A DNA stretch of 11,320 nt from Gammaproteobacteria bacterium. GTDB taxonomy: Bacteria > Pseudomonadota > Gammaproteobacteria > UBA6429 > Thiohalophilaceae. The stretch lies in the NCBI GenBank assembly GCA_003233255.1, contig QILH01000120.1, forward strand, positions 1-11,320, read 5' to 3'. A program made the position numbers and the translations under genes. Shown piece by piece: positions 1-9,400 of the stretch. Within the stretch, counting starts at the first letter, position 1. Each line of letters opens with the position of its first letter. The notes below the pieces were generated by a model. The model made no database searches. It worked only from the letters and a program-made list of their open reading frames with translations, and was not told the origin of the DNA.

Positions 1-30
1 ACGAAGCCACCTTGCTTCGTGCCTTTTCTT
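1..30 (+). terminator. Probable intrinsic terminator of an upstream gene cut off by the window edge
   Basis: A perfect 7-bp stem is visible: ACGAAGC at 1-7 and GCTTCGT at 14-20, with a 6-nt loop, followed by GCC and then the T-rich run TTTTCTT. The bases GCC after the right arm suggest that the stem continues into sequence left of the window, but this cannot be seen. The layout fits a rho-independent terminator for a + strand gene ending just before the window. The 31-103 stretch between it and metF shows no clear sigma70 promoter. Confidence 0.55.
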
Positions 31-103
31 ATAACTTTGAAGCACTCTGCGTGTCGTGCAATCACTGTTTTGAATCGCTGCGCGTTGCAAGCAGCATTCC
101 CTA

Positions 104-967
104 ATGGTATATAAAATGGAAACTCAAAAACAATTCCCTCAAACCTTTAGCTTTGAATTTTTTCCGCCCCGCACAGCAGAAGGCGTTTCTAAATTAAAGG
201 CCGTTCGTAAAAAATTAAGCTTATTACAACCCAAATATTTCTCGGTTACATTTGGCGCAGGCGGTAGCACCCAACAAGGTACATTAGATACTGTAGTCGA
301 TATACAAAAAGCGGGGTTTGCTGCAGCCCCTCACATCTCCTGCATCGGTACCAGCAAACAAACTATTACCGAGTTATTAAAAACCTATAAGGACAATGGT
401 ATTAAACATCTGGTTGCTCTGCGCGGGGATATCCCATCTGGTGCCGGCAACTTGAGTGATGGTGATTTTACTTATGCTAATGAGCTGGTTACTTTCATTC
501 GTGAACAACATAATGATGACTTTTATATTGAAGTGGCCGCTTACCCAGAATTTCACCCCCAATCTCTAAATGCAAAAGTCGATCTAGATAACTTCAAACG
601 CAAGGTGGATGCAGGTGCAGATAGTGCTTTAACGCAATACTTTTTTAATCCCGATGCCTATTTTCGTTTTATTGATGATTGCGAGAAACGTAATATTAAT
701 ATACCCATCGTACCCGGCATTATGCCCATCACCAATTACACTCAGCTCGCACGCTTTTCTGATATGTGCGGTGCCGAAATCCCGCGTTGGATCCGTAAAC
801 GTCTTGAGAACTTTGCTGACGATAAAGAATCGTTAAAAGCATTTGGTGAAGACGTGATTACCGAACTGTGTCATAAACTGTTAGAAGCCGGATCACCTGG
901 CCTGCATTTTTATACCTTAAACCAGGCAGATACCAGCACCGCGATCTGGAATAATCTCGGGCTTTGA
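104..967 (+). CDS. metF: 5,10-methylenetetrahydrofolate reductase
   Basis: MetF is a soluble FAD-dependent enzyme that reduces 5,10-methylene-THF to 5-methyl-THF, the methyl donor for methionine synthesis. The 287-residue product is close to the usual bacterial length (E. coli about 296) and appears complete. Recognisable blocks are SFEFFPPRT (16-24), whose Glu18 matches the general acid Glu28 of the E. coli enzyme; AAPHISCIG (74-82); HLVALRGDIP (102-111), with Asp109 at the flavin-tuning Asp120 position; VAAYPEFHP (144-152); KRKVDAGADSALTQYFF (165-181), with Gln178 at the folate-binding Gln183 position; IVPGIMPITN (202-211); and HFYTLN (268-273). The start is uncertain: neither ATG at 104 nor ATG at 116 (Met5) has a good Shine-Dalgarno, and both leave the barrel intact. 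It runs in the same direction as rsmE but is separated by about 85 bp. In many proteobacteria metF follows ahcY, so the upstream gene could be that one, but this is inference. Confidence 0.96.
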   Translation: MVYKMETQKQFPQTFSFEFFPPRTAEGVSKLKAVRKKLSLLQPKYFSVTFGAGGSTQQGTLDTVVDIQKAGFAAAPHISCIGTSKQTITELLKTYKDNGIKHLVALRGDIPSGAGNLSDGDFTYANELVTFIREQHNDDFYIEVAAYPEFHPQSLNAKVDLDNFKRKVDAGADSALTQYFFNPDAYFRFIDDCEKRNINIPIVPGIMPITNYTQLARFSDMCGAEIPRWIRKRLENFADDKESLKAFGEDVITELCHKLLEAGSPGLHFYTLNQADTSTAIWNNLGL

Positions 968-994
968 TATTGACGCAACAACAACTTCACAAGT

Positions 995-1016
995 CTAGTA
1001 AATACGCTTACACTAG
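995..1016. repeat. Short inverted repeat between metF and rsmE
   Basis: CTAGT (995-999) and ACTAG (1012-1016) are perfect inverted arms around a 12-nt centre. An alternative register pairs GTAA (998-1001) with TTAC (1008-1011). TTTCC follows the right arm. It could be a weak hairpin at the metF 3' end, but the stem is short, AT-rich and lacks a full T-run, so no function is assigned. Confidence 0.25.
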
Positions 1017-1052
1017 TTTCCAGACCAGTGATCTTATTTGAATTTTATACCC

Positions 1053-1781
1053 ATGCGAACCACTAGAATTTATTGTCCGGAAATTAGCTTAGCACAACAT
1101 CAGTTTGAATTGAGCGACACCGCATCATCTCATATTTGTAAAGTCTTGCGGCTTAATTCCGGTGATCCTCTAATACTGTTTGATGGTAAAGGTAACAGTT
1201 ATAACGCGACACTTGAGATCGCGTCTCGCAAAAAAGCCCTCGTTCTAGTCCACAATGTCCTTATCGAAAACACTGAATCTTGTTTAAGCCTGCACCTTGG
1301 CCTCGGCATGAGCAAAGGGGATCGAATGGATTATGCTATCCAAAAAGCCGTTGAAGTGGGTGTTACCCATATCACTCCGTTAAAAACTAAATTTAGTGTT
1401 ATTAAACTCGACGAAGATCGTCAACAGAAAAAATTACAACACTGGTCGGGTATCATTATTCATGCCTGTGAGCAATCCGGACGCACAATATTACCAGCAT
1501 TAAATCCGATTACACCTCTGTCTAATTGGCTAGGACACGATGCTGGACACAAAATTGTATTTGATACTGAAGCAAACACCGCATTATCTCAACTCGAAAA
1601 AAAAGATTCAGTATCCATATTAATCGGTCCTGAAGGTGGCCTTTGCAATACAGAAATAGAGATGGCTATAACACACCAATTTAAGCGCATTAAACTTGGA
1701 CCAAGAACCTTACGCACTGAAACGGCTGCGGTAATAGCATGTGGTGCTATTCAAACAATATGGGGGGATTACACGAATTAA
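1053..1781 (+). CDS. rsmE: 16S rRNA (uracil-1498-N3)-methyltransferase
   Basis: RsmE is a SAM-dependent SPOUT-family enzyme that methylates N3 of U1498 in 16S rRNA on the assembled 30S subunit. The product is 242 residues (E. coli 243). It starts MRTTRIYCPE, matching the family N-terminus (E. coli MRIPRIYHPE), which is why I place the start at ATG 1053 rather than the TTG at 1038, which would add five residues. There is no clear Shine-Dalgarno for either. An N-terminal PUA-like domain is followed by the knotted SPOUT domain: LGLGMSKGDRMDYAIQKAVEVG (about 83-104), HACEQSGR (137-144), the SAM-binding loop ILIGPEGGL (189-197) and the C-terminal knot LGPRTLRTETA (215-225). All family motifs are present. 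The gene converges on chpC with 31 bp between stop codons. Confidence 0.95.
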   Translation: MRTTRIYCPEISLAQHQFELSDTASSHICKVLRLNSGDPLILFDGKGNSYNATLEIASRKKALVLVHNVLIENTESCLSLHLGLGMSKGDRMDYAIQKAVEVGVTHITPLKTKFSVIKLDEDRQQKKLQHWSGIIIHACEQSGRTILPALNPITPLSNWLGHDAGHKIVFDTEANTALSQLEKKDSVSILIGPEGGLCNTEIEMAITHQFKRIKLGPRTLRTETAAVIACGAIQTIWGDYTN

Positions 1782-1802
1782 TTTTGTAGCTTAAAATTAT
1801 TC
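1775..1802. repeat. AT-rich inverted repeat at the rsmE/chpC convergent junction
   Basis: GAATTAATTTT (1775-1785) and AAAATTATTC (1793-1802) form a 10-bp stem with a single bulged T and a 7-nt loop. It overlaps the rsmE stop codon and fills most of the gap before the chpC stop. Its position suits a bidirectional 3'-end hairpin, but there is almost no GC in the stem and no following T-run on either strand, so it is at best a weak terminator or an RNA-stabilising hairpin. Confidence 0.35.
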
Positions 1803-1812
1803 TGCCAACATA

Positions 1813-2328
1813 TTAACTATGTAACCCAAGAATTCGAGATTCAAGCTCATCAATATCTGGAACAATAGCGACGATACCATTTAAATTAACATACGCCTTG
1901 ATTGCCTGGCGTTGACCAGCCGGACTATCTGTATATTGAATATTATTAGGACGCACCAGCTGCAAACTGGGCAGTCCCTGACTAAGCACGGCAACATAGG
2001 GCATGTCAACATTTCCATTTAATGTATTTAACACGGCAATTCTACAACCTTTATGCATCTTACCCGGCTCACCATCACTCACCAGTTCAAACGAAATAAA
2101 AGGAATCCGCTGTTCCCGCCAGCTTAAATGTCCCAGAAACCACTCGGGCGCATCATTGACTTTGTCAGGTTCAGAATAAGCTATGATCTCGGCCACCGCG
2201 GCATTAGGTAAAATCAAAATCTCTTTATTCAGCGGCAGTAGTAAGCTGTGCACAGCTTCAAACTGTTTGCGTTGGTTCGGGTCTAGTGCAGACCCACCAA
2301 CTTCAGCGATGTCTTTTACGTCTGACAT
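1813..2328 (-). CDS. chpC: CheW-like chemosensory adaptor ChpC
   Basis: This 171-residue cytoplasmic protein is a single CheW-fold domain. CheW proteins bridge methyl-accepting receptors and the CheA kinase. In Pseudomonas, ChpC is the second CheW of the Pil-Chp twitching system, beside PilI. Visible CheW signs are the strand ILILPNAAVAEII (37-49), where the usual CheW strand before the first loop lies; the block PEWFLGHLSWREQRIPFISFE (61-81), matching the family W-x-G-x-x-x-WR...PxxxxE pattern; and RIAVLNTL (96-103) with a later YVAVLSQG strand. The C-terminal strand is GIVAIVPDIDEL. The N-terminal 25 residues are extra. The start codon ATG directly follows the chpB stop, with GAGGTGG as ribosome binding site. 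It is the last gene of the operon seen here. The name rests on gene order as well as sequence, since CheW sequences diverge strongly. Confidence 0.88.
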   Translation of the reverse strand: MSDVKDIAEVGGSALDPNQRKQFEAVHSLLLPLNKEILILPNAAVAEIIAYSEPDKVNDAPEWFLGHLSWREQRIPFISFELVSDGEPGKMHKGCRIAVLNTLNGNVDMPYVAVLSQGLPSLQLVRPNNIQYTDSPAGQRQAIKAYVNLNGIVAIVPDIDELESRILGLHS

Positions 2329-3345
2329 TTAAACCACCTCGATGGCCTGTAAGTGTTCCGTTAATTTACGTGCTAACTGTTCGGTATTGCCAACAAACTG
2401 AACATCACACACTTTTTTTACATTATCCGGCATACTGCTGATGACGCAACTCTCGCTTGACTGTAACCAGACCTGCCCACCATTTTCCAGTAACCTGATG
2501 CAACCAATCTTACCGTCGTCACCCATACCACTAAATATAATTGCGCCTGCTTTTTTTCCATAGCGAACCGCCACATCCGAAATGGCTAAATCAATTGACG
2601 GTGTATAATGAAAACTTTCCGTCAACGATTTTAATTCAACATTTCCGATCGGATTAATTTCTAGCCGTTCACCAACCGGAGCAATAATAACATCTCCCTC
2701 AAGAAATACATGTCCCTCTTTTGGTGGTATAACATTAAGTTTGGTATACCGATTTAGTTGTTCTGCCAGTTTTGTTACAAAATTCGCACCTAGATGCTGG
2801 GTTACAATAAAACCAGCTGGAATATCCTTCGGTAACGCTTTCAAAAAACGTTTTAACGCCTCGGGGCCCCCAAGAGACGCGCCCAAAACCCACACTCTTG
2901 TGGCCAGATTTTGATCTGGACGTAGTTTTCTTTCCTTTTTTAGTAAAGCATCCTCCGTTATTTCCGGTTGTTCAAACTCGGCAGATTGCCAGTCATCAAT
3001 CCCTCGCAAATCTGCTATTTTCTGCATAAGGCTAAAATGCCATTTCGAATCCGCCGCTGATTCATTAAGCGTTAATGCCGTTACGTCATTAAATATAATT
3101 GGAATCTCAACCTTATCAAGCACTTCATGCAACAGTGCATCATCGTGATCGGTGTCATCATGTAAATCTAAGAGTAAAACATCGGCATCCGCCGTTTTTA
3201 ATTTGTGTAAGAATAAACGTGTCAACGGCTCACTAAGAACGACATTAAGCCCGGTCAACGACATTAGCCGCCTAAGGTTCGTCCGCTGTTGCAGTGAATC
3301 GGAGGCAATTGCAATCGCCACATCACTTAAAGCCGTTTGCGACAT
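2329..3345 (-). CDS. chpB: Chemoreceptor glutamate methylesterase ChpB (CheB family)
   Basis: ChpB removes methyl groups from receptor glutamates, here presumably on PilJ, opposing PilK. From the ATG at 3345 the protein is 338 residues, close to the Pseudomonas ChpB length. The C-terminal CheB domain (about 148-335) has the catalytic triad: Ser157 in GASLGGPEA, His184 in VTQHLG and Asp277 in SGMGDDG. The N-terminal 115 residues look like a receiver fold, but it is degenerate. DVLLLDLHDD carries a possible acceptor Asp60, while the usual acidic pair is reduced to a single Asp16 and the conserved lysine near the end is not apparent. Phosphorylation control as in classic CheB is therefore doubtful. 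A GTG at 3423 is in frame and would add 26 residues and close the gap to chpA to 7 bp. I prefer the ATG because the next residues (MSQTALSDVAIAIASDS) match where family members begin, though its ribosome binding site is weak (GAG 9 nt upstream). Confidence 0.9.
   Translation of the reverse strand: MSQTALSDVAIAIASDSLQQRTNLRRLMSLTGLNVVLSEPLTRLFLHKLKTADADVLLLDLHDDTDHDDALLHEVLDKVEIPIIFNDVTALTLNESAADSKWHFSLMQKIADLRGIDDWQSAEFEQPEITEDALLKKERKLRPDQNLATRVWVLGASLGGPEALKRFLKALPKDIPAGFIVTQHLGANFVTKLAEQLNRYTKLNVIPPKEGHVFLEGDVIIAPVGERLEINPIGNVELKSLTESFHYTPSIDLAISDVAVRYGKKAGAIIFSGMGDDGKIGCIRLLENGGQVWLQSSESCVISSMPDNVKKVCDVQFVGNTEQLARKLTEHLQAIEVV
2334..2340 (-). promoter_or_regulatory. Ribosome binding site of chpC, inside the chpB 3' end
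   Basis: On the - strand GAGGTGG lies 5 nt before the chpC ATG. These bases are also the codons for the last residues of ChpB (IEVV), and the TAA stop of chpB directly touches the ATG. This is a strong Shine-Dalgarno and suggests translational coupling of chpB and chpC. Confidence 0.7.
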
Positions 3346-3430
3346 CAATATATTCTCAAAAACCGTGTTCGTTATACTCAGATTGGACTTGCTTTTTGAC
3401 AGATTTATTCCTGCCGTATCCACAGGTTAA
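3346..3430 (-). other. chpA-chpB spacer or alternative ChpB N-terminus
   Basis: These 85 bp lie between the chpA stop and the preferred chpB start. The reading frame of chpB stays open through almost all of it, up to a GTG at 3423. The encoded 26-residue extension is rich in Ser, Asn and Lys and shows no motif or signal peptide. Neither start has a strong Shine-Dalgarno, and I see no convincing promoter, operator or terminator in it. Confidence 0.4.
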
Positions 3431-6400
3431 TTAATCCCGTTGTCCGAGCAAATTATCAATATTTTCTAATAATTCACTTTCGCTGTAGGGTTTGCCCATA
3501 TATATATTCACTCCAATATTCATAGCCCGATCACGGTGTTTCTGACCAGTACGTGAGGTGATCATAATTATCGGTAGATCATTAATGACATCGTCATTAC
3601 GAATATTTGTCGCAAGTTCAAAACCATCCATACGCGGCATCTCAACATCAAGCAACATTACATCGGGAGTGAAGTCCTGAAGTTGCGCAAGGGCATCAAC
3701 GCCGTCTTTTGCTGATACTGTCTTGAAGTTATTTCGTTCTAATAGTCTAGTCGTGACTTTTCGCACCGTAATGGAATCATCAACGACCATAACAAGTGGC
3801 ACACGTTTCTCTTCCGGCATCACCATATCATCTGTAATGTCGTGTTCAGTTTCAGCAAAGGCCTCTTCGTGCGTGATGCTTGATAGACGAATTAATACGG
3901 CGAGATCAAGAATTAATACCACATTACCATCGCCCATGACCGTTGCACCTGAAATACCGCGTAAAGTACTTAATTGTGGACCTACGGGTTTAACGACTAT
4001 TTCCCTACTACCAATTAATCCATCAACATGTATTGCTGCTCTATATTCACCCGAACGAACAAGTAATAATGGTAAATGACTAATATCTTCTGCTGGCATC
4101 TGCACTTCACTAAGGCCCATTGCACCGCCTAGATGAATATATTGATATTCATTCTCAAGCCAATGGTAGGTTGCACTTTTATCAGTTTGCATACGTCCAA
4201 TCTCTTCACGAGAAACACGTTCAACTGTTTCAACGCCTAACAAAGGAATCGCATAGGTTTCTTCGCTAACCGTAATCATCAAGGCGCGGGTTACAGATAA
4301 ACTGAGTGGCATGTTTATATTAAATACCGTGCCCACTCCTTTTTCGGTTTTAATCTCCAGTAATCCACCGAGTTGTTTTATTTCATTGTTGACGACGTCC
4401 ATACCCACACCACGTCCTGAAATCTGGGTGATTTCATCAGCGGTACTAAATCCGGACTCAAGTATAATATCGAGTAAATCTTCTTTACGAACATCGGCAT
4501 CCGCCTTTAATATGCCGCGTTCAATCGCCTTACTTCGAATAGCATCCAGATCAACACCAGCGCCATCATCACGAACACTAATAACAACATCCGAACCTTC
4601 TCTTGAAAAGCTTAGAACGATATTACCGCTCTTAGCCTTATCAGCTTCTTTTCGTTGCTCTGGCATCTCAATACCATGTGCGATAGCATTCCTCAGCATA
4701 TGCTCGATAGGAGACATGATTCGTTCAAGTACAGTACGATCGAGCTCATTGTCAGCACCTTCAATCTGAAACTCGACATTTTTACCCAATTCTTCAGCGG
4801 TTTGACGAACAATGCGTCGCATACGTGGAACCTGGCCTGATATCGGAACCATACGCGTCCGCATCAAACCTTCCTGTAAATCAGTATTGACACGCGACTG
4901 CTGCAACAAAAGGGTCTCGGATTCACGGGTTAGATTAGACAAAATGCTACGTAATGAATTCAGGTCACTAAGCGATTCGAGCATACCTCGTGACAGCGTT
5001 TGCATTTGGGTAAAGCGATCAAACTCAAGCGGATCGAAATCATGCTGGACGCTACCGCTCTCTTCAGTACGATATTGAATTTGTGCTTCAGCTTCAATTT
5101 CAAAATTCCGCAGCTGTTCTCGAAAACGCTCAACCGTATCATCAAGCTCAGTTAAGTTGTATCGGAAAGCATTGGTCTGCTGCTCCATGCGGGAACGATA
5201 AATACTTACTTCACCGGCAAAGTTAACCAGATTATCTAATAGATCAGAACGCACGCGAACCAGGTCACCTTTCGCTCGTTGCTGAGCCTGCTTCTGCTTT
5301 TCGGTTGCCTCAACAACAGCTGAAGTTTCTGCTTCTACTGCGGGGAACTGCGTACCCCCTAGTTGAACCACATTTGTTAATCCGTTTTCTGCAGGGACGA
5401 CAGAAGTTAGGTTTGTTTCTACTTCTTCGGCGAGATCGAAAGAAAAATTCGATTCGGTATTTTTTTCGCCATTACCAGGCGTTTCAGGTTGTTCATCAAT
5501 ATCAAAGTCAATCACATCAAGGCCCGCAATATCTGACATAGAACTCGCATCGATAGAAGTCACTTCATCTATCGAATTTGATGTTGATTCCAAAACCGAC
5601 GCATCATAGCTCTCAGATTTTGCTAATGCATTAATAGCTGCAATCAATTTATTGGCTGCAACTGGGTGTTCCTGTTTACGAACAAGCTCGAGCATTTTAA
5701 CGAGATCGTCCTGGCCTTTTTGTATGGCCTTAAACATATCATCCGTAACGTCTATTTTTTTATCAACAAGAGCGGTAAGCATAGTCTCGATACTATGACT
5801 TAAGTCACCGACTTCAATGACGCCCGCCATACGCGCGCCACCTTTTAATGTATGCAATTGTCGTTGTAATGCTTTTACATGTTCCGGACTATCAGGCTCT
5901 TCTATCCATTCGTTAAGAGTGTGATCGCTTTCATCCAGTATTTCTACACCTTCTTCAAGGAAAATCTCCAGCAATTCTTCATCATAATCTGAATCTGACA
6001 TTGCCTCGGCGAGCGCCGCCTGCATCGCCTGCGCTTCATCTTGTGCAACAACATCATCAACAATAACATCCTGCTCAGGTATTTCACTGTTTTCGTCTAA
6101 GCTATCAATATCATCTGCCAGGATTTCCTGCATAGTTTCAGGCATATGAATTTGCATAGTCGGAGATTCATAACGCGTTTTATCAAGTAACTCACGAGTT
6201 TTTTTAATCAGCTCGGTATTACTTGGTAGCTCTTCGTTGAGATCCAGTTTATCGACTGTCTCAGCAATAAATCCGCCGGCTTCTTCGAATAAGTATACTA
6301 ATTCATTATCGACTTCGAATTTGTTTTCTTCCAGATATTTGGCATGCTCTTCCAGGAACCCACATAACTCTGCAACCTGAGGAACACTGGCGGTACGTGA

Positions 6401-9400
6401 ACTCCCCTTTAGCGTATGCAGGGCACGAATTAATTTTGGATTTGCCGTTCGATCTTTATTTGACTCCCAGTCATCAATATAATGACGCAGGGCGGTTAAA
6501 TGAGTACCGATTTCTTTTCGATAGATTCCTAACAATACGGGATCAATTGAAGGCAGCAAAGAACTTTCGGCAGTCGAACTCGCTGAAGGCTCATATATTC
6601 CTGCATCGCCATCAGCGTTAAGTAACGCTAAATCATCATCTTCAAGATCTAATTCAATACCTTCTATTTCCAGAGGTTCTGCCGGTTCTTTTGGCGATTG
6701 CTCCTCAGGTACTTCGACTTGCCCCAGATCTACTTCGGTATCCTGATCACTGCTATCGGCAATCCCAAAATTCAGTTCAGTAACATTTTCAAGCCCATCA
6801 AGCGCTAAAACTTCGTCTCCAACCTCCAGTTCTGTATCCACTGGCGATTCAAGTTGAAGACTGTCACCCTTAATAGTTAAATCTGAATCTGTAATCGGCG
6901 GGATTTTTAAATCTTCATCTGAGTCTTCGACATCGGGATCATCAAGCGATAAATCAAAATCAGGTTCATCACCTTCGAACTCCAGTTCACCATCAGCCGT
7001 AACAGAGTCGTCATCCGTACTTTCTACATCCGCATCGGATGTTTGAGTCAACGTTGCTTCTAGTTGTTCACGATCAAGATTATCGATATGAACGACTTCC
7101 CCCTTACTTATCGCATCAGCCTTCTCCATTAACAAGTAGGTTTTCTGACCGGGTTTATCACCCTGTCTAAATAGATTCAATAATCCTGGCAAACTTTCTC
7201 GAGCCTGTTCCAGTAAATCATAGATCTCAGCTGATGGTTCAATAGTACGATCAATAATTCGATTGAGCATATTTTCATAGGCCCAGGCAAATTCACCGAC
7301 ATCATTCGCTCCAACCAGACGGCCACTGCCTTTTAAGGTGTGAAAAGAGCGTCGTAGATCTTTCAATGCCTCTTCATCCGCTGGGTTATTTTGCCAGCGG
7401 GGTAACAGACGTGAAATATTAGATTGCTCTTCTTCAGCCTCTTCCAGAAATATCTCGACTATTTCATCGTCGAGTTCATCGGCCAACGACGTGGGCGCCG
7501 AACGTGCTGGCGCATTATGAGTAACAGGTTTTGGTGCAGGCTTCGCTCTAGTATCCTCAGCTTCTACTGCCGGTAAATTAAAACCTTGGGTAATATCACC
7601 CTCAATATGGGGTTCTTGAGTAGCATAAGGTTCCTGTACATCGTTGCTGGTCGATTCCGGTGCGATTGCCGCAGCGGCTTCATCATAACCTTCTAAACTA
7701 AATTCACCCGAGAGCTCAGTATCAGGCTCCAGTTCCATCTCGGAAATATTAATCTCAGGTTCCGTGCTATCCATGTCCAGGACGAGTGTAGATTCACTAC
7801 CCACATCTGGCATCGGAATATCTTCACGCGTCAGGTCATTCTCAAAGTCAGGAGCAGTCAGATCCACAAGTGTATGTTCTGACTCTTCTATCCCATCATC
7901 TAAGGCCACAGCTTCCGGTTCTATAGCTTCTTCAGGTATTAAAACACCTAACTCATTCAGGCTTCTTTCTGCAACATCCAGAATGGCAGAAGGATGCCCC
8001 CAGCTTTCCGTTAATGATTCCAGGTAATATTCAACACTGCTAATGGTATCGGCTAACAAGTCGAGGGTATGCTGCTCTGGTCGGGCTGATTGTGCAATGA
8101 TGGAGTTTAAAACATATCTTGAAGTATATTTGAGAATATCAGCAGAACGATTCAAGGTAAGCATCGATAAAGAGCCACGAATTCTGTCTAATAAATTGGG
8201 AACCTCCTTCAGAACATCAATATTCTTCGGCATACGAGTATAGTCGTTAAAGGATTCCTTAATATGCGTCAGATCTACCTTAACTTCATCGACAACCCGT
8301 TTAACCAGTTTGCGTTGTTCAGGATCGGCAAACTGGTGAATAATAGAATCCTCAGAGCTAAATTCCTCTGATAATTCTTCTTCGGCATGGGCTGAAGTCG
8401 GCTCATTCAATGCGCCTTCAATGCTGAGTAAGGCACCGGCGACATCCATAAGCGCACTTTCTTCAATATCGTGCTCGGCATTTGCCATTGCCTGCATAAC
8501 TTTAATTTGATCCTGCAAGACCATACGTTGTGCACCAAAGCCCAACATATCAAGCGTGTCGCCCATTTGTACCAATTTGCTACATAGATTTGTTAATACC
8601 GATGGATCGCGTTCATCGGAACGCACAAACACATCAAGGTTATCTTTGACCTGGGTAAGATCTTCCAATAGCACGGAGGAAACGGTTTTCATCAATGCTG
8701 CGTTGGGCGCCGACAAATCGGCACGCGCTCGTTCCAGTGTTTCGGTATCCGGCATTAACTCGGCAAGATCGAACGCCGTTTTTATCTCATTAACCCGCTC
8801 ACCTTTAGAATTCGATGTGGCGACATAATAAAGTAAATTTTTAAGTAAATCTTTTGGTGGATTATTGGTAAGCGCAAACTCACCTTCATCGATTATTCGT
8901 TTAAACTGCCGATCTACCTGCCCCATCAACTGTTTTACGGCAACCGATGATTCAATACCACGGTCTCTGAGTCCTTCGGCAACACCACTTGCCGCCCATA
9001 AAACTCGGCTGGTATCAGGATCATTTGCAGAAGGGCGAAGTCGATCGATAACCGCACCTATTCGGTTGATGCCCATTTTTAAATCACTACCACGAAACCA
9101 GTCTAATAGACCAAGATGGTAAACATGACGAAAACGACTGATCAAAGAACCGATGGAATCATTACTTGATTCAGCAGGCGTTGGAGCATCAATTTCCAGG
9201 TTGGGAGAAAAAAGCGCGCTTTCAGATAAAAACGCGGCACTACGAGCCGCTCGTAAATCATTGAGTAATGGTAGAAGTATGATAGGGTAGTCGGCCTGGC
9301 CTGATTGCAATTTTTCCAGGTAATCAGGCAGTTGCATCATGCCCCGCATCATCGCTTCAAAGGCATCATTGCGGTTATTAATCTGATTATCGATGAGAGC

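Noticed and set aside
31..103. Possible SAH or SAM riboswitch or MetJ/MetR operator before metF, suggested by GCTGC/GCAGC (77-81 and 91-95) and GCAC/GTGC pairs
   Set aside because: The conserved SAH riboswitch core and the MetJ (AGACGTCT) and MetR (TGAA-N5-TTCA) consensus sequences are not present; the pairs are short.
85..113. TTGCAA (85-90), 17 nt, TATATA (108-113), a sigma70-like promoter
   Set aside because: Transcription would begin near 120, downstream of both possible metF starts, so it could not serve metF. It is probably chance in AT-rich sequence.
970..1001. TTGACG after the metF stop as a -35 box for rsmE
   Set aside because: No reasonable -10 hexamer lies 16-18 nt downstream; the nearest TAGTAA is 20 nt away and poor.
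4311..4769. 152-codon + strand open frame inside chpA, and similar ones at 3152, 3723, 4812, 7764, 8556 and 8865
   Set aside because: They lie antisense to the clearly coding chpA/chpB frames, show low-complexity Ser/Arg/Thr-rich products and no recognisable domain, and lack ribosome binding sites. They are shadow frames.
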